From NCBI GenBank assembly GCA_905221605.1, contig CAJNDS010001112.1, forward strand, positions 2,847,812 to 2,911,811: a stretch of 64,000 nt of DNA. The letters are read 5' to 3'. This DNA comes from Symbiodinium natans. Its lineage: Eukaryota > Sar > Dinophyceae > Suessiales > Symbiodiniaceae. The position numbers and the translations under genes were made by a program. Below the pieces are notes generated by a model. The model searched no databases, had not been told where the DNA came from, and saw only the letters and a list, made by a program, of their open reading frames with translations. Shown here piece after piece: positions 31,561-42,345 of this stretch. Position 1 is the first letter of the stretch. Each line of letters starts with the position of its first letter.

Positions 31561-31679
31561 AGAAGCACACAGGCTGAGCACTGCGCAAGCCTGGGCTTCG
31601 ACCGTTGCCATCATCAAATGGCGCGCTGTTGGGCCGCAAGTTCGGAGCATCGCCCCACCTCAACGATGCCACAAATGGG

Positions 31680-31850
31680 GGGGTTTAGGGTTTAGGGTTT
31701 AGGGTTTAGGGTTTAGGGTTTCGACTCTCACACTCGCACAAGGCCTTAGGGTTTAGGGTTTAGGGTTTAGGGTTTAGGGTTTAGGGTTCAGGGTTTAGGG
31801 TTTAGGGTTTCGGACTTAGGGCCAAACGGTTTAGGGTTTAGGGTTTAGGC
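31680..31850. repeat. TTTAGGG arrays
   Basis: Three blocks separated by short unique pieces. Confidence 0.95.
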
Positions 31851-31852
31851 CA

Positions 31853-31915
31853 TTTTAGGATCCCCTTTATCATAAGGACCCCAATAAGGTACCCCTGATT
31901 TCGGAAACCCCCACA
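31853..31915. mobile_element. TIR element family A, copy 8 (5' truncated by telomeric repeat)
   Basis: Only the right half remains (CATAAGGACCCCAATAAGG ... TTTCGGAAACCCCCACAT). The left side runs into TTTAGGG repeat. Confidence 0.75.
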
Positions 31916-32270
31916 TCTCACAAAAGAAGAAGTCGCCTCACCCTCGCCGTCTCTCGACTCTCCGACAGTGCCTTCCGACTTTGCCCCTGAGGGTGCTTCG
32001 TGGAGGCCCGTAGTGACCAGGGCCTGCGTGCTGACAACTGACCGCGTGCCTAGCTCACACCGTGGCACCGATCGGCAAAGTGTCGTAGGTCTCCTCTGCT
32101 CTCGTCTCTACATTCTCTACTGACTCTGCCGTACAGTCGGGAGAAGTTGGGGTGAAGCCAAGCGCTGCACCAGGCCCCATCCCGCGACCCTTATTCTTGT
32201 CACGTCCGGCCTGGCACCAGAAGCCGACACGGAATCCCAAAATCAAGGCTCCCGTGATGCTCCCGTGTTC
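31915..32270 (-). CDS. Unidentified protein, two overlapping frames
   Basis: The upstream minus frame (32246-32065) reads GFTPTSPDCTAESVENVETR and ends GATV-stop. The downstream frame (32060-31915) reads TQALVTTGLHEAPSGAKSEG and GESRDGEGEATSSFVR, ending where family A copy 8 begins. The frame switch near 32060 has no room for a normal intron, so either a short intron, a sequence error or a broken gene is possible. Low complexity, polar. Confidence 0.35.
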
Positions 32271-32503
32271 TTGAGCTGCTCAACCACACTGCATCACTGT
32301 CCGTGTTTCACCCTGAACCCAGTGCAGGCCGTTGAGTAGGCTGGCGAACCGCGCATAACCACCTTAGAGGAAGCAGGCTGAAACCCGAACAGATCACGCC
32401 AGCATCACCAAAGGTAGAAACAAGCCCCGAAGAACTGGTGCAATAGTCAGCTAGGCCCGTTTATCTCGTCCGCACTAGTTCGCAACACTGCGCCAGCAGC
32501 CCC

Positions 32504-32762
32504 TCACCAGTTTACAACCCTAACGTATACCCTTCTGCGACCTCCAAGCAACGCTTGCAACCCTAACATCTGCAATGCATCCCTGACTCCGCGAACCAGG
32601 TCCCTGGCGCCATGGTTGGGTGCATAGGCCGCCGGCCCAGGCCCCACGGAGCCATCCAGAATCCATTTCTCCGCCTGCCCAGACATGCTTTTCAAAGGGA
32701 GCTTGCTCCAAATGCGCATCTATATCCGCAACCGGCCCAATCTGAACCCAGGAGTTTCTCAT
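32504..32762 (-). CDS. Putative exon(s), unidentified
   Basis: Minus frame: MSGQAEKWILDGSVGPGPAA, YAPNHGARDLVRGVRDALQM, LGLQALLGG. A second frame overlaps (DIDAHLEQAPFEKHVWAGG). At least one looks coding. No known domain. Confidence 0.35.
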
Positions 32763-32769
32763 TTTAAGC

Positions 32770-33735
32770 TCGGTCTACTCATTCTTGAGGTGGTCTAAGC
32801 TCGCCGCCGTCGCTGACCTCGGAATGTTTACAGCAGCAGCCAGCCCGGTGAAGACTTGCCAGGTCTTCTTCCACCACCAACGGTCCCAAGAAAGAAACAT
32901 GCCCTTGTTGCAAATAGCAAAATAGCAAGGCCATGCAAGGCTCTACGGTTCTACCGAAGTCCGACGGGGCTGGCCGCCCGGTCTTGTGTGCCTTAAGAGA
33001 AAAGCAATGAGCGCTGCCTGGGTTTGTTCTCTGGCCCCGGACGAGGCCCAGGCAGGCTCAAGTGTCTCACCATGTCACTGCTGGCAGGTTTTCTGCTTTC
33101 AAGCTGAAGGCATCTCCAAATTTTGAGGCCACTCAGCACGAATCTGCCCCACAAAGTGCAAGGTCCAGCCCTTCACCCTTGCTTCTGCTACAGCCGCACG
33201 GGGCTAGACAATCCAGCTGTAGACTCTGACGGCACTAGTCATTGTGGTGAACGGCTGGGCCTCTGCCACCGGGGGGATGAACCCGGGGGGTGAACAGGAG
33301 GGGGCGACACTGGTTGCACTGGAGTTACGCTGGAGCTGCACTGATGTTACACTCGGGTGAAACACGGAACGACCGGTCAGCTTTGCGAAGCTTCGTTTTG
33401 CTCCCAAGCCAAACCATCGGACCGCCGGACAATAAGCAAGAGAGGTCTCTGCACAGCCAGCCGAACCTCCGTTGCCCAAATATGCCAACACACGAGGCGG
33501 GCACACTCTTCATTCTGGAACTGTAGTAGCTGGCAGATGACACAAATCCACAAACTTCGGAGCGAAACCTCTACGCACATGCATCCATAAAATTCAACGA
33601 TGTCATGTCACCACGGGTGAGTCTGCTGCTGCACACGGTGAGCTTCTAGCACCTTCTAGCTCTGCATGAGCGGCCCTTGTCTTCGCCTTCAACAGCAAGC
33701 GTAGATGATCATAGATGCTCCGCATGCAGCGAAAA
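32770..33735. other. No confident gene
   Basis: A minus frame at 33520-33400 (EECARLVCWHIWATEVRLAV) may be an exon; otherwise nothing supported. Confidence 0.3.
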
Positions 33736-33739
33736 TGAT

Positions 33740-33990
33740 TCATATGGTCACGCATGCGAATTCCACTCTGTCTGGTGAAGCATGCTCCTTTGGAGTAGCT
33801 GCATAAAGCCTAATCCTAGCCGTCAACATAGCCATGCAAAACATTCCAACTCTGGTGGAATGCTTCCAAGGCTTGGGAGGATGACCGCGACACCTTGCCA
33901 AACCTCGTGCTTCCGTCGCAAATTCATGCTCCAATCTGCTGGCTGCGACATCCTCTCCATACAGCACTCCAATTCCATTATCTGACTTTG
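33740..33990 (-). CDS. Putative exon, unidentified
   Basis: Minus frame reads GVLYGEDVAASRLEHEFATE, ARGLARCRGHPPKPWKHSTR and MFCMAMLTARIRLYAATPKE with a stop near 33740. Protein-like, no domain recognised. Confidence 0.38.
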
Positions 33991-34129
33991 ACCTTTCGAA
34001 TACCTTGACCCTAAGCCCTAAACCCTGATATGGATGTCGCAGCCTGGGTCAGAAAGGGGCGGCAGCTGTCATGCACCGAGTTGTTCGGTACACCCCCGGA
34101 TAGGTTACCTTAGTAGAGAAGCGGGCAGA

Positions 34130-34237
34130 GTTGAAGGTTCATGGGTAGTGATAAAGTACTCCAAATAGGGTTACAAGTGTAGCTGCCATACTTCCAACCC
34201 TACGTTTTACTGCCCATGAACCTCCAAGTACTTGGCC
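34130..34237. mobile_element. TIR element family C, copy 2
   Basis: Ends TTGAAGGTTCATGGGTAGTG and CTGCCCATGAACCTCCAAG; core with TACTTCCAACCC. Confidence 0.75.
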
Positions 34238-34282
34238 CCCAAAGCACAAAGAGCCCTTGGCCTGCCAATAGCCAAACTATAA

Positions 34283-34366
34283 GGGTTTAGGGTTTAGGGT
34301 TTAGGGTTTCGGGTTTCGGGTTTAGGGTTTAGGGTTTAGGGTTTAGGGTTTAGGGTTTAGGTTAAC
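34283..34366. repeat. TTTAGGG array with TTTCGGG variants
   Basis: Twelve units. Confidence 0.95.
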
Positions 34367-34419
34367 ATTCCAACTCTGAGGCCCTTGCCGGGCTCCAACG
34401 CCCTAAACCCTACACTTAC

Positions 34420-34535
34420 ACCCTCATGTATCTACGAGATTAGGGGTACCTTCTTGGGGCCCTTGTCAGAAGAGAGTCCTACCATTTTGGGTCTATCTTG
34501 GGGGGGCCCTTACTTTCGTAAACTCCCATATCATA
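34420..34535. mobile_element. TIR element family A, copy 9
   Basis: GATTAGGGGTACCTTCTTGG core start, CCTACCATTTTGGGTC, and right arm CTTTCGTAAACTCCCATAT. Confidence 0.72.
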
Positions 34536-34664
34536 ATCAAACCCTAAACCATGATCAACAGAAAGGAAACAGCTCCATACACTGGCGAACTGTGCATATG
34601 ACCTGCTGCTTGCCTTTTTTTCTATTGGGTCAGGACTTCTGGGGCTTGGCATAGCATGTCTTCT

Positions 34665-34830
34665 GCTGCACCTGAACCCGGACAAGGCGCGAATTTTCGG
34701 ACATCATGGCCATCAGCAACCTTGCCACATCTTGCCACCCCACCGACAAGGCATATGTCTTCATCGATGCGTGCTTGCTGCACTCAACGCTTGCGATTTC
34801 GTTTAGCATTGTGGCCACAACTGGACAGGG
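34665..34830 (-). CDS. Single clear exon, unidentified
   Basis: After CTGTCCAG: ATMLNEIASVECSKHASMKT, YALSVGWQDVARLLMAMMSE, NSRLVR, then CGG/GT. Helical, protein-like, no family recognised. Confidence 0.45.
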
Positions 34831-34839
34831 TTCTCCTCA

Positions 34840-35440
34840 CAGCAGGCAAACACAAAACGACGTTCGATGAAATCACTCACTTTCCCTCGAAGCGCATGGC
34901 TCTCGGTCGGCTCTGCTGAGTCTCGAACTTGTCAAAGGCCTTGTGGAAACGGTTCGTCCTTAGCAGGAGGCCGTAGTTTATTTTTACCTTTTACCCTTTA
35001 TTCACTTCGGATCTTTCGATCGCACAAAGCCGAGCTGAGGAACTGCCAGCGGTATCCAGCTGCATGACGAACTGATACCCCTGTGGTATGAAGTACTCCC
35101 TTTCCCGGGTTGAGAAGTGGCGGGCCCGAAGTGGCCGGTGTTGCTAGCAAGGCAGAGCGGTCTGCAACAGGACATGACGGCGTAGTTTTTGCTATGCCAT
35201 CCGATCGGGATCCAACCAAGCCATGCCTTTATCCCACCTTCGATCTTTCGAAAAGCGCTCCGCACCAAAAACCCTGGACTGACCGGGCCGAAGCACTGTG
35301 TCAGTGCATACTTTCGCTCCCTTCCCAGAGCTTCGCGCCGCTCCCACATCTCCTGCTACGAGCATGGGGCCACTGCAGGGGCGGCTGATTTGTGAAATCG
35401 GCTGGGTTCGGGCCCCAGCTCCAGGTACCTTGGTCCTGGG
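34840..35440. other. Unresolved coding-like stretch
   Basis: Three minus frames at 35349-35000 are all open for long stretches (e.g. YQFVMQLDTAGSSSARLC; KGVLHTTGVSVRHAAGYRWQ). Probably one or more exons, frame undecided. Confidence 0.3.
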
Positions 35441-35441
35441 T

Positions 35442-35770
35442 AAACCCCTAAACCCTAAACCCTAAACCCTAAACCCTAAACCCTAAACCCTAAACCCTAA
35501 ACCCTACACAACGTCCACAAGTGAAATGCTGCTGTGTCCTCCAGGCATTTGACCATCTGCTGTGTCGCATCTCGGGCTTGATCGTCCTCACGGCGAAACA
35601 GAAAGAGACGAAGAGCCCCTCAACCCTTTTTGCAGCAGGCTTGCGTGAGTCCTCGCCTGCATCAGGCTATAGCCCCTCAACCCTAAACCCTTTTGCAACT
35701 GGACTCCTAAGCAACCCTAAACCCTAAACCCTAAACCCTAAACCCTAAACCCTAAACCCTAAACCCTATA
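35442..35770. repeat. CCCTAAA arrays
   Basis: Two arrays (35442-35506, 35714-35768) around a unique 200-bp piece that also carries single CCCTTTTTG/CCCTTTTGC repeats. Confidence 0.95.
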
Positions 35771-36074
35771 CCGGCTGGGCTTGGATTTCAGTCCGCATGA
35801 CGCTTTGACACCCTCACACTCCTTGATGGGCAGGGCCTTCAGTCTTCGTATGACCTTCAGGCCAGGGAAAACAGGCTTGGGGTCAAACTAAACCGTAAAC
35901 CCTAAGCCCCAGACAAGTTCCTAACATGAGGATACATTGTACAGTAGTGTAGTCGTCTTTCCTGTGATGAAAGCAGCCAACGGATTCCTGAATCAACCAG
36001 TGCTGACGCTGATGAAGACAGATGTCACTTCGCTGTAGGGATTGAAGGCTCCCCTAAACCTTAAACCCTAAACC

Positions 36075-39000
36075 CTAAACCCTCGTCTTCGTCCATTCCC
36101 CGCCCTCTTGCGCCGAGTCGCATCGGATCCAGGGATCAGCGTCCAGGTCTCATGCGGGGCGCCCTTCATCCTGCAGCATGCACCCCCCCCACCCCATCCC
36201 TTCCCCTGTTCCTCTAAAGCCTTCGAGGCGGAAACATTATTTTTTGGCACCCGACTAGCCACGGCACAGCGGGGTTGATTGGTAAGGGGGAAAATCAGAA
36301 ATACGACCCCAGGGCTTAGGCCTGGGCCGCGGAAACATTTAGGGTTTGGGGTTTAAAGTTTAAGGTCTAGGGTTTAGGCACTTAAACTGCCATCTCCGGT
36401 AAGCCTAGGACATGCTCGAAGGAAGCTGTCGAAATCCCTCTCTCCCCCCTCGACAAAACGAGTTGTTGCTCCCCTCTGCCTCTGCGCCGCACGATTCTTT
36501 GCATCTTCCTTGTCGCTGGCCTCATAGATGTCCTTTGACAAATTTTGCACATCCCAGAGACTCCAATATCCCTTAATTAAGGAATATACCTTAATTTATA
36601 GTAGGCTCCCTAATATGATTTAAGGTATATATTCCTTAATTCAGGGATATTGGAGTCTTTGGGATGTGTTGGGAACATCAAGAGCAATGGCACAGAGGCG
36701 TTGCACCTGCAAGAACCTGCTAGCCTGACGCTGCAGTGCTTTTCGCCCTGCCTGAGCAACCTGAAGCGTCCTTACACACCCACAAAGACCAAAACTAGGT
36801 GGGCATTTCCCAAAATAGGGGACCTGAAAATAGCCCCAGATAGTAGGATTCCCTTTTACTAAGGACCCAATAAGGGTACCCCTCATTTCGGAAACCCCCT
36901 ACGGCGTTTTACATAGCCGCCCATGCGCGTGAGTTTAATCATGACAACTCCAAGAGTCCTGGAACTTCTGGCTGATGATTGCAATGGGCAGCGCAATCAG
37001 CAGCAAACCGGCGATCATTGCCATCATTCCTCCGAGGCTTCGTTATAAACTCGGGCTTTTCAAGGCCTGATGCCCCATCCGCGCGCAACGGCCGGCCTAC
37101 ACATTTGCCCTGAATCGTCTTCGGATACAGGTCTCCATAGCCTTCGGAGCACGGCGCCGCCACCATACTATCTTCACTAACATAAGGAGATGAAGGTGAA
37201 GCACTGTGCGCTCAGGCCTAGCGAGGTCAGCGTGACAACTGCCCACCAACATGATGTGACGATGCTGGGGAAGTCCACGGGTGAGTTGTCCTGCAGAAAG
37301 GGCTCAGAGGGATTAGCTTAAGCTGCGAGCCCGACATGTCGCATGGCTCTGCACAAGTCCTCCGTGCAGCAAAGGCCGTGAGATGGGGACACGCCGCGGT
37401 TATAAGTGTCATTACACTCCTTGGCACATGGGCAAAGCTGCAAAAGCTTCGACTAAGGCGAAGGAGGAAGACAGCCTTCCGCACACTTCCAGGCGCAGAC
37501 GGGACACTGCCAGATACTCCGTCAGCTCTATGGCAGAAAAACCATCGCGCATCGGACAACTCAGCCTTCAGAACTAGACCGCATCACGCAAGTTCCTCTA
37601 AACGGATAAATTGGGAGCTGCATGGCCTCTCCAAGTAGAAGATTGTGCTGGAAAACATCACGACGCCAATGCCTCATCTTGAGTTCATATGTCCCGGCCG
37701 AGATCGTCGGACCGAGACAGCCACAACATCTGCCGCCGAGGCTCCCAAGAGGAAAAGCAAGACAGAGATTGCCTGCCTTGAGTCCACTACGGCCTGGGAG
37801 AGGAAGTCAGCAAAGCGCGAGCAGCCCTCTATGAAACATTTCGAAACCGATGTGAGTTGGGAACTGGAAACGCCATGTGCTGATGCATTAGATATCAGGG
37901 TGCCACCATGTGGATACTCAGTGGTCTTGCGGCTTACGACGACGTTCTTCACTCCATGCTCTAAGAGCCAGCTGCCCAAAGCAGCCACACCTTTTTGCCC
38001 GCCATGATGTAGCTTAACACAAACAGACCCATCTGCTCCCACCATCTAAAAAGCCCTCTTGACATCAGGGGGGACAGTTACTTCATGTTACTTCTTGCCT
38101 GAGACTCCTGTCCCACACCCCTGCACAGCTTTCCGGACCGACTCCGGCCTTCCACATGATCTGCAAGCCGGCAGCATAGCGACCTCGTTGAAAAGAAAGA
38201 GCCAATTTTTGGCGCAACATGCGCCAGCCTGTTGCTGGCACTGAGCCCATGGCCTAGTTTGAAGACACGAAGAACTCGAATTAGTCGGACCACCTGTGCG
38301 AAGGCAGCCAGCATTCTGTTTGCTCCAGTGACTCCAGTGGTCCTGGTGAAGAGGAGCTCGTTTTGGATGTTGCGGCCGGCGGCCACATTCGCTTTCAAGC
38401 CCGGGCTACCGCGCCTTGAAGGACTTCAGCACGGCAGTGTTGGTGAACCCGGCAGATCGCAGACCGACCTCCACCTCGACGCGGGGTCGATTTGTGCTAC
38501 AATTGGAAGACAATTGGAAGACTTGATACCTGGGTTTAGGGTTTAGGGCTTCTAGAGCTTCGAGTCTCACGCTCGCAGACGCGGGCAAGGGTTCGGTAGG
38601 GCTTAGAGTTTGGGTTTCCTTCTTGTTCCTCAAGGTTGCATCGTTGCTGAAAGGAAGCACGGAAGCCATGCGGAACTGCGAAACTGCCACACTGGGCCGG
38701 GCACGTAGAAAGGGAGAAGAGCCACGAGATCTGCAACGCTGCTGGGTGCCAGGATGAATTTCACCTCGGCACCCAATAAAGCACTGAAAAAGCATGGCCA
38801 TCGCCGAATTCCCAACATACCCGGTACCCGGAAGTGCAGACCCTCGTGCTGGCCCTGGAAGGCCGAGCCCCCAGCTATCGGAACGCCGACAAAGCGGCAG
38901 GTCAGTGCAAGCATTAAATATTCTACCTCGGCTGAGGTCAACATGGACCACTCGACCTCTAACGCCGGTCGGAACTGGCATTCCTGGACAGCATGGTGCC

Positions 39001-39720
39001 TGTCACCCGCGTACTAGCTTGCTGCCAAAGTTCTGTAAAGACCTGGGCTGAGCTTGACATAAGCAGCGCCAAGACAAGGCTGCTTGCCGTGTGTGCACGT
39101 TGCATGGCTGTCAGTTGTATTGCAGTTGTTACCACCTATCACATTCTCAGTGGCATCTGCTTTCACATAGCATCGTGTCCCGTGCACGGCTGCAACCGAG
39201 TTTGGACAGGATGCCACTGTGCAGATCACCTCTACAAGTGGAAAGAGGTCTGGGTTCCTGAGCTGTAGATTCCATGTAATGAATCTCAGGATTGTAGTCC
39301 GAATCTGAGTCACCACAAATGCAGCCTCAACAGTCACAAGCTCGCCCAGGTTCATCTCGTACAGTGTTCTGTCCGTTTCCAGCACGAAGCCGCAAATGGA
39401 AGTCACCGTGAACGCGACTATCAGAATTGACCTCAGTTCACTGCGGCCCAACTGTGATGCTCTAGCCTGAGCAACATATGAGGAGTTCCGAAAATAGGGG
39501 GTACGCTTATGGGGGTGCTTGTGAAAGGGTTCGTAGTATTTGGGGGTATATAAGCGGTACCGTACCTCGATTTTCAAAAACCCCCATATGGCCCCAACAA
39601 GCATACTAACCAGAGGCTTCACAAGGCCGCGCCACACAATCTGGGCAGCAGAAGAACTACCCGGATCGCTTAGCGTCACGAAGATTTTCCTCAGACGGTC
39701 GTCTCTCGAACGTCTCGAAC
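36075..39720 (-). CDS. Voltage-gated potassium channel (Kv-type, six TM segments)
   Basis: Exons on minus, 5' to 3': pre-S1 about 39700-39600 (LRKIFVTLSDPGSSSAAQIV); S1 from 39431 (SILIVAFTVTSICGFVLET); S2 about 39275-39240 (LFPLVEVICTV) and 38945-38880 (AEVEYLMLALTCRFVGVP); S3 38764-38705 (VKFILAPSSVADLVALLPFY); S4 38293-38254 (VVRLIRVLRVFKLG, with arginines every third residue); S4-S5 linker 38183-38149 (RYAAGLQIMWK); S5 about 38035-37999 (MGLFVLSYIMAG) and 37672-37627 (IGVVMFSSTIFYLE); pore helix 37290-37218 (FPSIVTSCWWAVVTLTSL); selectivity filter 37141-37097 (GYGDLYPKTIQGKCVG); S6 37029-36959 (IAGLLLIALPIAIISQKFQ); cytosolic tail 36760-36660, about 36552-36405 (DIYEASDKEDAKNRAAQRQR) and about 36250-36075. 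Filter TSLGYGD predicts K+ selectivity, S4 voltage sensing. Most introns are 60-330 nt, many with GC donors. N-terminus not found. Confidence 0.87.
36549..36665. mobile_element. TIR element family B, copy 4 (intron of the K+ channel gene)
   Basis: Ends ACATCCCAGAGACTCCAATA and TATTGGAGTCTTTGGGATGT are near-perfect inverted repeats. It lies between the tail exons ...LDVPNTSQ and VQNLSKDIYE; exact splice bases unresolved. Confidence 0.8.
36797..36905. mobile_element. TIR element family A, copy 10 (intron of the K+ channel gene)
   Basis: Arms CATTTCCCAAAATAGGGG and CCCCTCATTTCGGAAACCCC; core CCCAGATAGTAGGATTCCC. It lies inside the S6-to-tail intron (36958-36761). Confidence 0.8.
39477..39592. 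mobile_element. TIR element family A, copy 11 (intron of the K+ channel gene)
   Basis: Arms CATATGAGGAGTTCCGAAAA and TTTTCAAAAACCCCCATATG, bounded by CATATG on each side. It lies between the pre-S1 and S1 exons. Confidence 0.8.
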
Positions 39721-39729
39721 ATGACAGGA

Positions 39730-40080
39730 AGCAGAATTACGATGCATGCCAAGACACTCTGCAGTTGTTTTGCCCTCCTCTTCCATCCTCTTCTGCGTCG
39801 ATGATACATAGGTAAGACCTGAGCATGCTGTATCGTGCCATACTCACCCCATGCTCACCCTGCACGTCCCTGCGCAGAAAGTATGCGTGGTCATCAGTTT
39901 CAGGTTCAGACCGAGGGTGTGGGTGTAGAAAGGCCTGCCACCAAAGCCCCATGACACGAACCCAGATGTGTTGGTGACTCCGCGACCCGCGCCTGTCCGT
40001 GTCCCGAGACCCTCTCGGACTGTGGCCAAATTCCCCATCCTCCTGCTTCTTTGCAGTACCTGGCTAAAGACACCCAAACC
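39730..40080. other. Unresolved; probable 5' introns of the channel gene
   Basis: Minus frames are open but none is convincing. A 40070-40093 CCCAAACCCTCAAACCCTC tract is a weak telomere-like repeat. Confidence 0.3.
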
Positions 40081-40089
40081 CTCAAACCC

Positions 40090-40281
40090 TCAAGGGCCCT
40101 GAGCCTTGCACACTTGCTCATGCTCGATTTGGTTGCACTTCTGGCCTGCGGTCTTTCTCCAACAACTTTGTATGACTCGTGCTGCATCCTCCGCAGATGC
40201 TGACTCGGTCTTGTGCTCCTGCAGTTGGTGCAAGCACACTACAAAGCAGGACTGGTTGAAGCAGTCAGGCAGGCGCAGCAC
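40090..40281 (-). CDS. Exon with an IQ (calmodulin-binding) motif
   Basis: Minus frame: SCFVVCLHQLQEHKTESASA then EDAARVIQSCWRKTAGQK, ending ...KAQGP-stop. AARVIQSCWRK matches the IQ consensus (IQxxxRxxxxxx) in its first half, so calmodulin or light-chain binding is possible. Position and strand allow it to be a 5' exon of the K+ channel gene, or a separate upstream gene. No other domain seen. Confidence 0.4.
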   Translation of the reverse strand: MLRLPDCFNQSCFVVCLHQLQEHKTESASAEDAARVIQSCWRKTAGQKCNQIEHEQVCKAQGP

Positions 40282-40564
40282 TCCAGTGACAGGGGTCTGC
40301 GGAACTCTGATCCTCGTCCTGGGAGGTCTTCCTGGAATTCCTTGTAGGGTAGATCAGGTTCCAGGTTCACCAACCATGTACGGACCAAACATCAACACTG
40401 CGCATGAAGGCTTTCCCTGGCATTCCCCCAGCTGCCCGCTTTCATCGCAAAGAGCAAACATCTGGGGCCACCACTGACGGCGAAAATGGATTGGTTGCAT
40501 ACAAGGCGGACGCAGGGGCCTCGTACGATCTATGCATTGTTATTGTTGCTATTACTACGATCCA

Positions 40565-40634
40565 CATATATATATATATATATAAGTATATGTATATGTA
40601 TACAAATATATATATGTGTATACATATATATAAA
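40565..40634. repeat. (TA)n microsatellite
   Basis: TATATA/TATGTA units. Confidence 0.95.
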
Positions 40635-40936
40635 GTTGAACAGTCACGGCAAAGAGCAGTAGGCACACGCCTGCGTCTTTACCAGCTCGCTAGCCGGTCA
40701 CCCATTGCACCCTTTCAGCCCATCTTTCTCCACACTACCTTGAGTGAGTGGATGGCTGCGGGGAAGCGATCCTTAGGGCCTTACGGCAGCCAACCGCACT
40801 CCGTCCACTCGATCTTGACAGACATAGGAAGTATGCCTTAAGCATCCTTAAGCAAACTGTCATGAACATAACCTGATTGTCATGTACCCTCGGCAACATG
40901 TGGCAACGTGAGAACGAAGAAAGTTTGACCCCTTCC

Positions 40937-41062
40937 TTTCGAATCCTATGACAAGGGCTGCGCCATTGGCTAGTTCGGGCACAGCTTGCTCTTTGGAAGC
41001 TCCGGTCTCTTTCTCAAGGAAACCTCTTGCTTTGGGCATCGCGTTAATATCAGCCTCGTCGC
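40937..41062 (-). CDS. Single clear exon, unidentified
   Basis: After CGACGAG/G: ADINAMPKARGFLEKETGAS then KEQAVPELANGAALVIGFER. Strong protein sense. No family recognised. Confidence 0.45.
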
Positions 41063-41148
41063 GCAGCTACATGACACAGGCCCTGACTTAGAGACTCTGA
41101 CTAGATGTGTATAACAAGAACTCGATGAATGCCATCTGTCTTGATTTT

Positions 41149-41330
41149 GTCATGCAAAAGTCCAGAACCCCTGAAAGCTTAGCTCGATATTGGCCTCCTT
41201 CGAGCTGGATCCGAAGCCCCAAGATGGGGCCTTATAGCGCAACCTCAGGTCACTCCAAGCACGTGGAGAAGAGTGAGGAACGCTAGGACTGCGATCGCCC
41301 GCTGCTGCAAGCAGCTGCGTACACGTGACA
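41149..41330 (-). CDS. Putative C-terminal exon, unidentified
   Basis: Minus frame ends YKAPSWGFGSSSKEANIELS FQGFWTFA with TGA near 41150. The 41340-41660 region to the right is A/T-rich with no gene. Confidence 0.35.
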
Positions 41331-41339
41331 GTAAATTTA

Positions 41340-41690
41340 ATATGAAACGAATGAATGAGTGAACGCATTAAAATATAGTAAATTCGCTTCTCTTCCCTTA
41401 ATATTGTATGCGTGTGTCATTCACTCCGTTCATTCACTTGTCCATAGAATTATAGTACATTTAATATACTATTTTCCCCAGCATTTAATAGTAAATTGTA
41501 AGGGCTAGAAAAATAGTAATATTTTATGAGGCCCTTTTGTACGTATTATTTGGTATTTTGGAAATCTAAACATTTAGAAGTTACATCAGATTCATTTTGT
41601 TTTCTTATTAATAGTTCTTGGTTATTATTCTTTGCTCTTATTATAATTCTATTTATCTTTACAGGACATCCGTGGGTGCAACAACCCGAA
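41340..41690. other. A/T-rich stretch, no gene
   Basis: Marked drop in G+C relative to surroundings; no open frames of note, no obvious repeat structure. Confidence 0.6.
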
Positions 41691-41701
41691 TGACCCCCAG
41701 A

Positions 41702-41757
41702 CCTAAACCCTAAACCCTAAACCCTAAACCCTAAACCCTAAACCCTAAACCCTAAAC
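41702..41757. repeat. CCCTAAA array
   Basis: Eight units. Confidence 0.97.
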
Positions 41758-41844
41758 ACCAAGCCGGGCCCAGCTTCCGGCAAGCCAGCTGAGGTCTCCA
41801 CGCTCCATCGCCATTATTGTACCGACCGGGACCTGGCTCAGCAA

Positions 41845-42034
<190 letters not shown>

Positions 42035-42036
42035 TA

Positions 42037-42330
42037 GGGAGCCCGCCCTGTAGTTTTGCCTTGATTCTCTGTGGTTTGGTAGAGGTTGGCTTTCTGAAGA
42101 TCGGCTTTGGCATCCCAGGCTGACATGTGCCACCGACTGCTCATGTGAAGCCCAGCCAATGCTTCCGTATGATCTACATTTGCGCTCTTGGAATGATGTT
42201 CTGCGCAAGGCGGTGGGAACCTTCGCCGAAGGCAATGACTCTTTGCAGGCCCAGCACGCTCGAACCCGTATCGGAGCCAACGCTCTCTCCGTCCGCAACC
42301 CACGGCATTCATACTGCTCCACTGCAGAGA
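42037..42330 (-). CDS. Putative exon, unidentified
   Basis: Minus frame: EALAGLHMSSRWHMSAWDAK, ADLQKANLYQTTENQGKTTG. An overlapping frame upstream (RERWLRYGFERAGPAK) may be a second exon. No family. Confidence 0.38.
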
Positions 42331-42345
42331 CCATCCAATCTATGA

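Noticed and set aside
37674-38045. A minus frame reading LGSWLLEHGVKNVVVSRKT that recalls a polyketide ketoreductase
   Set aside because: It overlaps the S5 exons of the K+ channel in another frame and lies mostly in that gene's intron; no other ketoreductase motifs follow.
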